Of a DNA stretch of 64,000 nt, positions 24,801 through 36,151 are shown one piece after another. Position numbers and translations under genes: made by a program. Origin of the DNA: Trichoplax sp. H2 (taxonomy: Eukaryota > Placozoa > Uniplacotomia > Trichoplacea); the NCBI GenBank assembly GCA_003344405.1, contig NOWV01000243.1, positions 29,816-93,815 on the forward strand. Direction: 5' to 3'. The notes under the pieces are model-generated. The model did not search any database and was not told where the DNA came from. It worked only from the letters and a program-made list of their open reading frames with translations. Each line of letters opens with the position of its first letter. The stretch's first letter is position 1.

Positions 24801-27800
24801 AGTAAAAACAACAAGTAAGAATGACTCAGATAAAACCTCGGTTTGTTATTCGGTATCGTATATACTTGTGTATTTATTCATATTATACCGTTTGGTAGAC
24901 CTTAAAACATTAACACGTAATACGGAAGTGGAAACTCACGTATGGAATGCTCTGGTAAGAAGATATATAGTCGGGTATAAAAATTTATATTTGCGCATTC
25001 TCAAAATATAAACATAAAGCGAATTAATGATTTTAGACTCAAAGGAAAAGCGATACTTCAGCGGATTTCGAATCCGATGCTGGTAGTATGACATCTGAAA
25101 GCTCTGTAAGAAGTAACTTCACCTCCCTAAAGGTAACATCACACTGGAAGAGTTACAGTACGGACCATAACGAACAATAACAATTTTAGAGGCGCTTACG
25201 TTGAAAGGTACTAAATTATATATTGCTTACTGATGTAGGAAACTGAAATTGGCCTGACTAAATGTAAAAGTTCGTCGTGGTCTGAACGAATGGAAGGACT
25301 TGAAGAATTTATGGGATTGCTAGTTGGGGAACATAAACTGAGGTAAAAGATATTTTTTACAGTTCTCGTTATACTAGATTGTAGACTATTAAATCAAGTG
25401 TATATTGAATGCAAAATTGCTGAAAGAATAATTCTTGCTTTGCATAAATACAAACTCGAGCTTAATGATGGCGCTTTCTTCTATATCTGAATGAAATCAA
25501 ATAACAGTGATTGTTTGATAGTTTACACTCTTGTCATGTTGATACTGAAGATTTATCCAGCCCTGAGTGCAAATAAAGTTAGCCCTTAAATGCATCTGCT
25601 ACCTTAGGGCTGAGTTTATCTGAAATTTGATGAAGATGTTAGCCATTCATGAGAAAAGCAGTCTGTTGAACACTAGTTATTACAAAGTGTACATGTGGTT
25701 CCATCTACTTACTTACCCTGAACCAACAGCTACATTCGCTACTGTATTTACTGTAGATTTGTAATACACCTGGTTATAGTAACTGTTCCTTCAAAGTTAA
25801 TATGTGTCTATACTATCATGTTTGTAAGCTTACGATGTTAACTAATGACACATCACTGTTAATGCAGCTACAAAGATATCAACCGTATCAAGGAGTGCCT
25901 TACTCAAATGTTAGACGAGAAACATATGCAAGTATGCTACTGGATATTTTATATAAGACAAAAAAAATTAAAAAATGGTATAATACATATTATTAACTCT
26001 ATACCAAATAGGTTTATAACAAGTTTTTGAACACAGTTTGTGAATTTGTTACCACATATCATAATAAATTGCAAGACTGGTTCTTTACTATATTTACCAA
26101 ATTGCTGCTAAGAGTAAGCAGTGACATGCCACCACCAGTTTACTCTAAGTTGATCGATGCTTTGGATACCATTCGGTTCGTAAGTTGTAATATGTGCTAT
26201 AGACGTGGAATATGTGCCATAATAACATTGACTTCATTTTTAGACGAACCTTTTCCTATGACATCCAATTCATAGCCCTTGTTAAATTTATATCTGAGAA
26301 TGGAGATCATATCAATATAAAAGTATGTAAAATGTTACATACTCACATTGTTAGCAGTATAGGCTTGTGGCTGTTTATCTACATATCGTTTTTCTGTAAT
26401 TAATGCGTAGGTAAAATTGGCTTTCCTTAATTTTGCTCGAGAAGTCGCGGAATTAATGGACCCATCTGTATTTGTGAATAGTGTTGGTAAGGATACATAC
26501 TTTTGTTATACTCGTTTTTGCAACGATAAGTTAGAATTATTGATATTTACTGGACTTCATAGATAATCGACGTGCAATGTCTCGTATCATAACATGGAGC
26601 ACCGATCCAAAAAACGTAGCTCTAAGAAAGGTCGTTTCTTTGACTTTCATCGTTTTTTATGCATCTTGTATATCTTACTAAGACGTTTAATCTATTATGC
26701 TATCAATACACTAGGCGGCCAATATTGTCATTATAGCTATATTTGAATTAAATAAATCCGAATTTTCTGCTTTGTTATCCAATTTACCGAAATCTTTCCA
26801 GGTAATGATATCTACCGACAATTATGATAATGTTACGAAGTTTCTACTTACCCCATTACATTAAAAATCGAGGAATAAAAACCATATCATACCATTTCAT
26901 TTTATATTCGTAATTTAACCATATTATGATTTATAATAATAGGATATCGCAAGTAGCATGCTACAACAATATCTTGACAGTGGTTGCATGGAAGTTCCTG
27001 AAGTAATGATTTATTAAATCCAAGCTTGAAATCTTGTTTTATATAAAGTTCTTAATTAAGAATATATTTGTTTAGTCACCTAGAGCCAGTAGTAAAGTAA
27101 GAAGCAGCCCAAGAGGGATGGAAAAAAATATGCCTGGCAAGGATATCTATTCACCTGTAAACACGAATACAACAAAACCACTCATGGCTAGAAAGAATTC
27201 AATGGAAGGTAGTCGCCTGCTGTCTTAAATTTTCACAACGACTGTAGTTTTCCTTTATGTAGTTCTTTATATCATATATGTAATGACATAGTAAACTCAT
27301 GAAAACCTACAACGATTTTATACAATCATGTCAGTCAAGTATTGAACTTGAAGGTAAATGATGATTCAGCAAAAGTTTATAATGTTTTAGATCATTACAA
27401 GCAAGACAATGAATATAATCCAATTTACTATCAGGACGAGAATGAACCTCCATCACCAGTTAGTAATCATGTAGGTGTTTTATAATCCTTTCTAAGTTAT
27501 TGCTCATTTCAGCTGATATGAACTGATCAATTAAAATATTATATTGGGTAACAGATGCCTAAGCAGCCTAGCCGGCGATCAGAAAGCATCGGTAAGAGTC
27601 CATTTTTCATAGCCAATTATGAGGAATTGCTATTTTAAAACTTTATAATATGAGTTGACGGAATAAATGATGATGTTTGTTACTCCGATTTGTTAGATCT
27701 TATATCAAAGTTAGCCGCTGCCTTACCAACACAATTGCAAAGGTACTAGTATCGCTTGAGTAAGATGCTGCTAGTTACAGTATGTCATTGTAACATGTTA

Positions 27801-28950
27801 TACAAAAAGTAATGATTAATGACGTTGCTACGCAGTTTGGACGAAGTCACAATTACCCTTAAGAATCTACTGCAATTGATAAGTGAAGATGTAACTCTAT
27901 CTCATTGGGATAAACATTTAAAAGGCTTGGTCTCGAATTTGTTTCAGCTTATTACAACCTACCCTACTGAGGTAAATCATCTTAGCGTATTCCTCGTAAA
28001 TAAAACGATTTTAAAACTATTTCTGAAATTGCTTTCTACGCATGTAAACAATCTAGACTTCGATCAAAGTACTGTCTTTTCGAATTATGAAATATCTATT
28101 CGACCTGCAGTTTTCAAAGTTAACGGATTTAGCGAATGAAATAATAAATAATTTTATTGCATTCGAAGTCACTAATGACGATAGAGAGGTAAATATGATA
28201 TAATAACTTTAACGAAATGATGATGAATTAATGGATTAAAATGCCCCTATAGGTTTCTCGGATTTCTGAAGAAGCACTCTTTGCGTACGCTGCCGCCGTC
28301 CCTGGAGAAGTAATACTTCCAGTCTTAGTTCCTATTATTGAAAAATTTAAGTATCCAAGCAATTTGTCTGGTTTGAAATTATTGAATAAGGTGAGTTTTG
28401 TATCATGACCAATTCAAAGAATTTATTCAAATGAAATTAATAAAAAATTTATTTGTGATTGCTACGTATTATTGCTACAGATATTAGATGAAATTCAAAA
28501 AGAAGACATCATTCCTAGTTTAAACTATTTAATGCCCGCATTGGTTAAGGTATCTATTGTCAATTTATAGCATAGCGAATAAAAAGTACAATTCTTTCCA
28601 TTTAACTTAATACTTGCAATTATCTTTTATTTGCCAGTCTTTTCAACATAATGAAAGCAGCGTTAGGAAAGCTTGTGTTTTCTGTCTGGTTGCACTACAT
28701 AAAATAATTGGAGAAGATCTAAAGAATTACCTGACTGGATTAACGGGATCACAGGTAGATGTAATGATATATTGATGAAATATCGCTATCCATGTAAAAG
28801 ATTTTATAAATTTAAGCTATAACACATAATGTTACGCTGAATGCTAACTTAAAGACATTACTATTGCATTTACAGATAAAGCTATTACATCTCTACATCA
28901 AGCGATCTGTATCTCAAGCGACTACTGCTGCAAATTTCACCGGTCGATAA
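18826..28950 (+). CDS. CLASP: CLASP microtubule plus-end regulator, about 43 exons
   Basis: CLASP proteins bind microtubule plus ends through TOG (HEAT-repeat) domains and promote rescue. Exons: 18826-19014, 20554-20632, 21099-21142, 21280-21339, 21414-21505, 21574-21649, 21736-21833, 21921-21985, 22103-22164, 22246-22411, 22517-22578, 22644-22736, 22811-22906, 22976-23025, 23143-23233, 23326-23370, 23442-23512, 23614-23673, 23756-23833, 23949-23993, 24076-24198, 24284-24363, 24428-24562, 24656-24852, 25037-25132, 25239-25342, 25868-25931, 26012-26175, 26244-26322, 26411-26486, 26563-26630, 26715-26801, 26943-27002, 27076-27208, 27391-27470, 27555-27591, 27655-27742, 27836-27971, 28057-28188, 28253-28390, 28481-28549, 28638-28754, 28876-28950. 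All join in phase to about 1,319 residues, the usual CLASP size. TOG1 is about residues 1-234 (IYRHVGEKVRADLSRR), TOG2 310-541 (EWEQRV), a Ser/Arg/Lys-rich linker 541-750, TOG3 750-985 (ITWSTDPKNVALRKA), and the C-terminal domain about 1070-1319 (SSVRKACVFCLVALHKIIGE). Least certain: the donor of exon 24 and the start of exon 35, which could begin further left. Confidence 0.93.
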
Positions 28951-29831
28951 ATTAATTAATTTTACTACTACTATACAATTGTAGTCGTATATGAAGCAAT
29001 TGTACGTTACAGTGTCAAATGCATCCCTCAATTTAATGGCATGTAATGTTTAATGCTATGGAAAGTAATTATTTTAGAAAAAAACTTAAATATTAATGCA
29101 ATGTTTTATGGCGTCACTCTGTTCTATATTACGGAAGGTATAAAAAATATTTTGTGGTAGAATGCTATTCAAATTCTTTTATTTTGCTTTACGAAAATGA
29201 ATCGAAATTTTAGTATTATATGTACATAAGCTCTAATATTGATGCAGTTTGTTGCATGTTACAAAACATGTAGCTGTAGCGTTCGCAGTATTATTACTTA
29301 TACAGTATATATATATATATATACATTGGCAAGTACCAGCTTGTAATGCCTGATTAATATTAATAATACTGTACTACTTTATTATTACCCATATTATTAC
29401 CTAGCATAATCATAAATAATACATGAAATCAACTAAATAAAATGAATTACGCAGGACCAGATCAATTACAAAAATGTATTATTACGAATTTAATGAACTA
29501 GAAATAGTTAGCCTACAGAAATTTTTATTAATTATAATATTGCTTTTGACATTGATTATTATGTAATTTAATGATTCGTTTTTACCCCTTCACGTTAATA
29601 AATTATTTATAACCGCAAAGGAAGCACATTTTGGGGATAAAATTCATGACTACAATTATGTAATTATTCGTCTCTATAATAGTGTTTGCTAAGTGCTATA
29701 GCATTGATAGCTTATTAATCATTCGATAGCGATCTTGATCGTAAATATTCACGATATGGATCAATTAATCTTTTTTAATAGAAATAGCTACAATTACGAA
29801 GTAACGAGTGTTGCTAACACTGCATTGGCTT
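28951..29831. other. Convergent 3' region between CLASP and MDH1B
   Basis: Both neighbouring genes end here, so the region should hold two 3' untranslated regions. It contains a TA microsatellite at about 29306-29325. No gene-like frame was seen. Confidence 0.5.
29436..29441 (+). terminator. Possible poly(A) signal for CLASP
   Basis: AATAAA on the plus strand about 490 bp after the CLASP stop codon. AT-rich sequence makes chance copies likely. Confidence 0.25.
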
Positions 29832-31523
29832 CTAGATCATAAAATGAAGCTTTTTCGGCTTTTTGCTTTGCGCCTCGGACGAAGCGTTTAAAACTTTGAA
29901 TAACTCTCTGCCTATAGCAACCAATTTACCTCTTAACGTCTCATCTAATCCCCAGTCTGTTACTACTTGCAATTCACCTCTAGCTTTCAATTGGACAGGA
30001 AATGAGAAAGCAATTCCGTACGGAATACCATACCAACCTTCCGAAATGATCGACATTGATGTTATTATGTCGTCGTTTGTTCCGTGCCAAAAATCGGATA
30101 ATTGTTCAATAATAGAATTAGCAATTGAAATAGACGTCTCTCCTGGGCGTAGTTTAGTAATTTCTTCGTGTCTATCTTTGACAGTAGCTTGAAATGTCCC
30201 GTTTATCCACTTATTATCATGAACTAATTCCACAACCGATCTTGAATAATCTGCTGGTCCCATTATTGCACTGTCGCAGTCATATACATGTGATTTGGAA
30301 ACATCTATAACTTGATTTATTTGTGGATTTCCCCATACAATAACATTGTTAATTTTTGATGAATTAACTTTCAAGCGATTGCTGAGAACAGATTTTGCCC
30401 GATTTTCCTGTAATCTGGATGACAACGCAATAAATTTACGCTTAGGTACCTTAGGGGCATATTTACTTAAAACTGATGCCTGATAATTAGCGGCTTCACC
30501 GCCAATAAATATAATTCCATCTTTGTCTATGCCCTCTTCTATAACTGGACCGTAGTCTTGATAAATTGCTCTATTCGCATTAATGATGGTTTGCTTATCT
30601 TCATCAGAAGCATCAATAGGAATGGAGCTTCCATCAGTTAAAATAACTACTTGAGCATCTTTCACTCCAACGTCTAACTGGCCTGTAGCTGTTATCTTTC
30701 TTAGTAGAGGCCCAGCTAAATCTTCTAGTTCCATGACAAGTCCATGCAGTTTTTCTAAATTCTCACCTGAATCAACTAAACGCAAATCTAATTCTTCGTT
30801 CTTTCCGAAAGCATCACCATTAGCAAGGCTAAGGACGATATTGTAAACTAAAGAACTGCTCGCATTAGTTATGCATACTCTTAAAGGCCAACTTTTAACT
30901 ATTTTAGCTTCTGCCAGATCTTTAGCTAAAGTTTCCATGTTTTCATCAGCGACAACAGTTAATTCTTCACTCATCATGTTTGACGAGAAGTGATAATAAC
31001 CTGAAAAAGGAAGAAAAAATTCAAGTTAAAACTACACATGGTAATCCTATCAAAACGATAAGGAAAAGGTTTCAATGTTATGCATTGGTAACCCTCTTAT
31101 TAAATATCTATACACTCGTATCGTAGTGCAAGCTGACAATTAACTGTAATGCAACTACTATAGCCATTTCATTTAATGGAAGCCTTGGCAATATCATTGA
31201 TCTAATTACTGATGTATCCTAGTCATCCAAATGTAAAACGATCGGAACTTACTTTCAACATATTCTAGAAAATCATTACAATCGCCAATAAGTTTGCCGG
31301 CGCCACCACGTTCAACTAACTCTCGCCACACTATAGGTGAGGTATCATGCTCAAATCCCATATCTAAACAAGTCTGTCTTAGCCAAGCTTCCCATTCGGA
31401 CGGATGTTTCGAAATTTTGTGTACCTTAAAATTGGGCAAATTCATGGCTAACTCATCGGCTAATAACTCTGCTTTGGCATAAAAGGGGCAATTTGATCTT
31501 CCTGCAATGACGATTAGTACCAT
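29832..31523 (-). CDS. MDH1B: Malate dehydrogenase-like protein MDH1B, 2 exons
   Basis: Exons 31253-31523 and 29832-31000 (252-bp intron, GTAAGT donor) join in phase to 479 residues; the human protein is a little over 500. The first 95 residues form the extra N-terminal domain typical of MDH1B, with a redox-like SNCPFYAKAELLADELA motif and SPIVWRELVERGG. The rest aligns with the lactate/malate dehydrogenase fold: ATGQLDVGVKDAQVVILTD, NVIVWGNPQ, IISEGWYGIPYGIAFSFPV. The usual nucleotide-binding glycine loop is degenerate (ITNASSSLVYN), and the position of the catalytic histidine in the WGNH motif of cytosolic MDH is proline (about residue 316). I therefore infer little or no malate dehydrogenase activity, as is suspected for the animal MDH1B family. 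The start is the first ATG of the exon. It is divergent from NIFK. Confidence 0.93.
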
Positions 31524-32430
31524 GGCTAATTCTTGGTAATGGATAAAGTCAGTTTTATGTTAATAAACAAATTATTATTAATTCTTTGCACGACTGTTTG
31601 AGTCTTGATTCAACTTGGATGCTATTAGTCCACTTCTATGATTTCAATTTAGAAAATAATGGCTAAAATTGGCTCTCCTACAGCAATTCAATTCAAACGA
31701 ATCGGTTCTATTACATTTACTTCTACCTTTTATACTCCTATCGTTGGAGGATTGAGTACAGTAACGTCTCTCTGTAGGTTTCTATATGATTATATAATAT
31801 AATTTATTAAACGATAACAGCAATCTCGGAATCGACAACTTCTGTTGCCTAGATACACGACGCACACTGACCATGATTGGATGAATACAGACGTCAAGAC
31901 GCGCGGACAGTGGCCGACGAGTTCGTTTGCGTACAGTACGGTACCGAGTACTGTAAGGAGTGTGTAAAATATATGTCGTAGTAGGGCTTGATTTTATAGC
32001 CTAAAAAGTGCCCAACTTACGACATCTACTTTCTATCTGATGATTGTAGACTAGCGTACTAATTGCCCATACTGACTCTGTTCTAAAGCAAGCACTACAG
32101 TCCAGGAAAAATGTGTAAAACTTATGTCGCATGAAGTCACTTAATGTCTTGTTCTTTACTTTAAATTATAGCTTCGGCCCATGACATTTATTTTGTGCGT
32201 TGCCACATTGCAGTACGGTGGCAGCAAGTCCCCAATGCACACTGCGGTCTTGCCTACTTGAGCACGGGAAGGAGTCCAACAATGGCTTTACTATGCGCTC
32301 GCAGACTAGTTTACAACGTAACCTAATGACGGCAACGCCATCAATCCTCCTAACGTGTGGTGGACTGCTGGCATTTTCCTCATTTCGAGCTGAAAGAATC
32401 TCCCGACATTGAACTGATGAGAGCTTAGTA
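31524..32430. promoter_or_regulatory. Divergent promoter region, MDH1B and NIFK
   Basis: The 907 bp between two divergent start codons presumably contains both promoters. A run of palindromic TACAGTAC/GTACCGAGTACTGTA units lies at 31931-31957, about midway. No TATA box was convincing. Frames at about 32166-32444 on both strands overlap the region and look like chance. Confidence 0.5.
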
Positions 32431-35400
32431 ATGGAAGATGACAAAGATCACTCAGAGCATGATAGTGCTGCAAGTATTGCTGTTGATGGTCTTAGTTTAG
32501 ACCCAAAGCAACAGAAAGAATTTGAGAAAAAGCTCAAAAAATTGCCAACTAAGGTTAGCTATTTCGATCATGGAGGAGGTAGAGTTGTTCGGTTGATGCA
32601 GCTACTGCACAACTGCAACTCGTTTTATGGGAGATGCTCGAGAGGTTATTACAGTATATTGTTGAGTTATAGTAAGGTTAAGCTCAGAAGAATCTTCATG
32701 AGCACCATCACTTTCTGATAATATACCTGATATCATGTAAAAGTTGGAAGTAATGACAGTTGATTCTAAGGTCATGTAGAATACTGCCCAGTACGGCCAC
32801 CATGGAGCTCGCTAGTAAAGCACATGCTGCTGTAGTTCTTGACGATCAAGGAAGGAACTAATTAAACTAATTGTTGTAATGTTGGTAATATTCAAGATGC
32901 TTAATCTATCACAATCTTAATCAACACGATCACTTTCTTAATTTACTTCATATCATGTAAAAGTTAGAAATAGTGAAGGTTATTGATTCTAGTGTAATGC
33001 AGAATACTAATGTAAATGAGTACGATCACTTTCTTATTAATATACCTGATATCATGTAAAAATTACAAGTAGCAAGGGTTGATGCTATGATAATGTAGAA
33101 TACTGATCTTAATGAGCACGATCACTTTCTTGAAATGTACCTGATATCATGTAAAAGTTTCAAGTAGTGGCAATTGACTCTATGGCAATGTAGAATACTA
33201 CCCAGCACGGCCGCTATGGAGCTCGCTAGTAACGCACATGCAGCTGTAGTTCTTGACGACCAAGGAAGGAACTAATTGTTGTAGTGTTGGTAATATTCAA
33301 GTTACTTAATCTATCACTATCTTCATCAGCACGATCACTTTCTTAATCTACCTAATATCAAAGTTAGAAGTAGTCAGGGTTGATTCTAGCACGGCTACTA
33401 GGGAGCTCGCTAGTAACGCACATACAGCTTCAGCTCTTGACGACCAAGGAAGGAACTAATTAAACTAATTATTTTAATACTGGTAATAGTCATAATGCTT
33501 AATCTATCACGCTATGAATGTGCACGATTACTTTCTCGAAATATACCGGAGTGAGTTTAACTGATTTTGCAGGACTATGACCTGATATCATGTAAAAGTT
33601 AGAAGTAGTGAGAGTTGATTGTATGGTTATGTAGAATACTGCCCATCACGGCGACCCGTGGAGCTCGCTGGTAGAGCACGTACACAGTAACTGCAGTTCT
33701 TGACGACCACAGAACGGAACGAATGTTAGTAATATTCAAGATGCTTAATCTATCGTGAAATGATTCATTTACCTTCAGGTCGAGCTTAAAAGAGTTTTAC
33801 CAACGTCTTCAAATTCTTCATGTACACTTGATACTTATCACATTTTTAGTTCAATAAGTAGGACACAATTACAGTTGATCTATGCTACCGGACATACCAT
33901 AAGAGACCAACCATTGAAGAGATTGACTAGCCAGGAGCTGACTGGGATTCTATAAAATCCTTAGTAGTTATTATGTCGCCAATTTTGTTGGAAAGCTGAG
34001 CTCAGGAGAACCTCTATCAAAGTCTTCTACTTTCTTGAAATGCAGTTGGTTTCACGTCTAAGTTATCAAAAGTCAATGATACTGAACTGTAAGAGGAGGT
34101 ACCATTGAGGAGAGTATCTAACAGTAAACTCGAAGTTCATACAGCTGTTGATGAGATTTTAATCAATACATATATAGTTAGAGTCTGTAGGATTCATGGT
34201 ATGAAAGCATTTGATTGAATTAGTATTAAAGTTGCTCAGAATACCATTACTTATCGCAAGACTAAGCCCCGGACAATCATTATACGGTCTGTCAATACCC
34301 TACTAGAAATACTATACAGTATTGACATCCGATATCATATTTTGTACGCATAATTATATATATAAAAATTTCATTTATTAAATATTACACGATATCGTAA
34401 GAGTTAAACCGTAGGTATGAATTTGGTATTGAATTAGAAAGGTTCATAATGTTTGTGATCAATTCATAAAATAGGCAGATAATGTACAACCTGGTGTAAT
34501 CTACGTTGGACACATTCCTCATGGATTTTATGAAGAGGAAATGAAAGGATTCTTTTCACAGTTTGGCGACATCAATAAAATTAGGCTATCACGCAGTAAA
34601 AGAAGCGGTCGATCGCGTGGTTATGCATTTATCGAATTTTCGAATCAAGATGTAGCTACAATTGTAGCGGAAACGATGAATAATTATATGATGTGTGGCA
34701 GATTATTAAAATGTGCGTACGAATGATGATCTACATGCTTAGGGCTATTCTGTATATTTCAAGTAGGACTAGTTAATAGCGATCACTTCTTACTCGTGTA
34801 AATGAAATTTATAGGGAAAAAATTAACTGTTACGTTAGCATTTTTAAATCAAGCCTATAAACGTAACCGATATTGATCGTATCTTTAGGTCAATTAATGA
34901 AAAGCGAATCGGTCCACCCTGAAACTTTTAAAGGTGCTAACCGAAAATTTCGCAAAATTAACTGGAGAGAGTTAGCCAAGAAACAAGCGAATGCAGTAAG
35001 TAAATTTATTAAAGACAGAGGAATGACATTTTTCAATCAGTTAACCACGAAATAGTGATTATTGATTTTGATGGATAACTAACTACTAGTATTTTTACTG
35101 TATTATTTGTCTAAGGCTTTAATCTTGTCGTACTATCATTGACATTAATTAATTATTAATTCATTCATTCTGTCAAAATTATGAAGCCGAAAACAGATCA
35201 AGAGAACACCAAAGTAGTGAATAAGTTAATTAAAGCCGAAAATGTTCGTAGGAAAAAGTTACAAAAACTTGGAATAGACTACCAATTCCCTGGTTATGTA
35301 AGTAAATTGCTTTTTCGTGATAACTTTAACTGATAGTAATCTATAAACTGTCCACAACATAGCTCAAACGATATCCTCATATACATACTATAAATAATCA

Positions 35401-35582
35401 AGTTAACTGTACTTTAAAACCTTTCTCAATAAGTACTCAATCCCCGTCAATTGACCCTACCTAAAAAATTATTATCCAAGGATACTTTTAATCATCTAAT
35501 GTCTCAATCATATTAATGCTTTCGCAAACAGGCTGCTGGACAAATGAAGACTGCTCAACATACCATCTTTGAAGACTCTTAG
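32431..35582 (+). CDS. NIFK: NIFK-like nucleolar RNA-binding protein, 5 exons
   Basis: NIFK is a nucleolar RRM protein needed for ribosomal RNA maturation, and in vertebrates binds the FHA domain of Ki-67. Exons 32431-32553, 34475-34712, 34889-34995, 35187-35297 and 35532-35582 join to 209 residues. An acidic start leads into an RRM at about residues 49-121: RNP2 IYVGHI, RNP1 RGYAFIEF, and the family signature IRLSRSKRSGRSRGYAF and VAETMNNY. After the RRM come the family blocks CQLMKSESVHPETFK and RRKKLQKLGIDYQFP. The exon 2 donor lies inside a Cys codon, giving LLKC-QLM. The tail after GIDYQFP is only about 18 residues, far shorter than in vertebrates, so the Ki-67-binding segment is absent. 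The start of exon 4 is the least certain border. Intron 1 (1.9 kb) holds a repeat array. Confidence 0.9.
32697..33765. repeat. Composite tandem repeat in NIFK intron 1
   Basis: Two modules alternate. Module a (about 100 bp) has CGATCACTTTCTT, CTGATATCATGTAAAAGTT and ATGTAGAATACTG. Module b (about 150 bp) has GAGCTCGCTAGTAACGCAC, CTTGACGACCAAGGAAGG and CAAGATGCTTAATCTATC. The order along the intron is roughly a-b-a-a-a-b-a-b-a-b, with one shortened a. Copies differ by scattered substitutions, so the array is not recent. The b modules contain a tRNA-like stretch, listed separately. Confidence 0.85.
33658..33715 (+). repeat. tRNA-like segment within intron repeat (possible SINE trace)
   Basis: The fourth b module reads GGAGCTCGCTGGTAGAGCAC, very close to the D-arm and A-box of a tRNA (compare AGCTCAGTGGTAGAGCGC). 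A weak B-box-like GTTCTTGACGACC follows about 30 bp on. The other b modules carry more diverged versions at about 32803, 33216 and 33401. I see no full cloverleaf, so a tRNA-derived SINE remnant is more likely than a tRNA gene. Confidence 0.35.
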
Positions 35583-35751
35583 TTTAGACTGATCGTAAAA
35601 TATAGCAGTAATGTTTTATCCTCACATTGTCATCATTATGCTTGTATTATACTAAGATTGTTCCTCCCTTATACAATGTTGCATAACGTTGAAATGTATG
35701 AAAGACACAATATAAAGATTTCTAAATGTGTTAATGTGGCATTATTTATAG

Positions 35752-35757
35752 AATAAA
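35752..35757 (+). terminator. Probable poly(A) signal for NIFK
   Basis: AATAAA 170 bp after the NIFK stop codon, on the same strand. Confidence 0.45.
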
Positions 35758-36054
35758 TTTTAAATTGATACTTTATATTGGATATGCATGCTGTAATATG
35801 TACATCATAGTCTCAAATTGATTTATTTTCAAAGGAAAGGACTCCAGTCATAAAGTCGTGATAAATCTATCCACTACAGTGATGCCTACATGCCGAGAAT
35901 AATTTGTGACACATTCAATATCATGGCACATTTTGGTGCAACATTCAATACTCGATATGCTGCGACACTTTAAAATAAAATGATTAACGAATCATCGATT
36001 TTTGTGGCATGAGATAACTCACTATTGTGCATATCTACTTCTTATATCAATAGT

Positions 36055-36060
36055 TTTATT
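36055..36060 (-). terminator. Probable poly(A) signal for HP1 gene A
   Basis: AATAAA on the minus strand, about 90 bp beyond the stop codon of the first HP1 gene. Confidence 0.45.
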
Positions 36061-36151
36061 CGGAATCGAAATTTTGAAATATACACTTAGGCAATGCTTG
36101 CGTATACACATAGAATTAAATGACTCTTACAGCTAAAGCAACACTTTTCTA

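Larger units (their letters stand above)
35583..36151. other. Convergent 3' region between NIFK and HP1 gene A
   Basis: Two genes end toward each other here. A poly(A)-type signal exists for each. Nothing else was noted. Confidence 0.5.

Noticed and set aside
29863-30192. A 109-codon plus-strand frame
   Set aside because: It is antisense to the C-terminal half of MDH1B, which has clear family similarity.
33658-33730. A complete tRNA gene
   Set aside because: Only the D-arm/A-box part resembles a tRNA; no anticodon stem, T-arm or acceptor stem pairs up.
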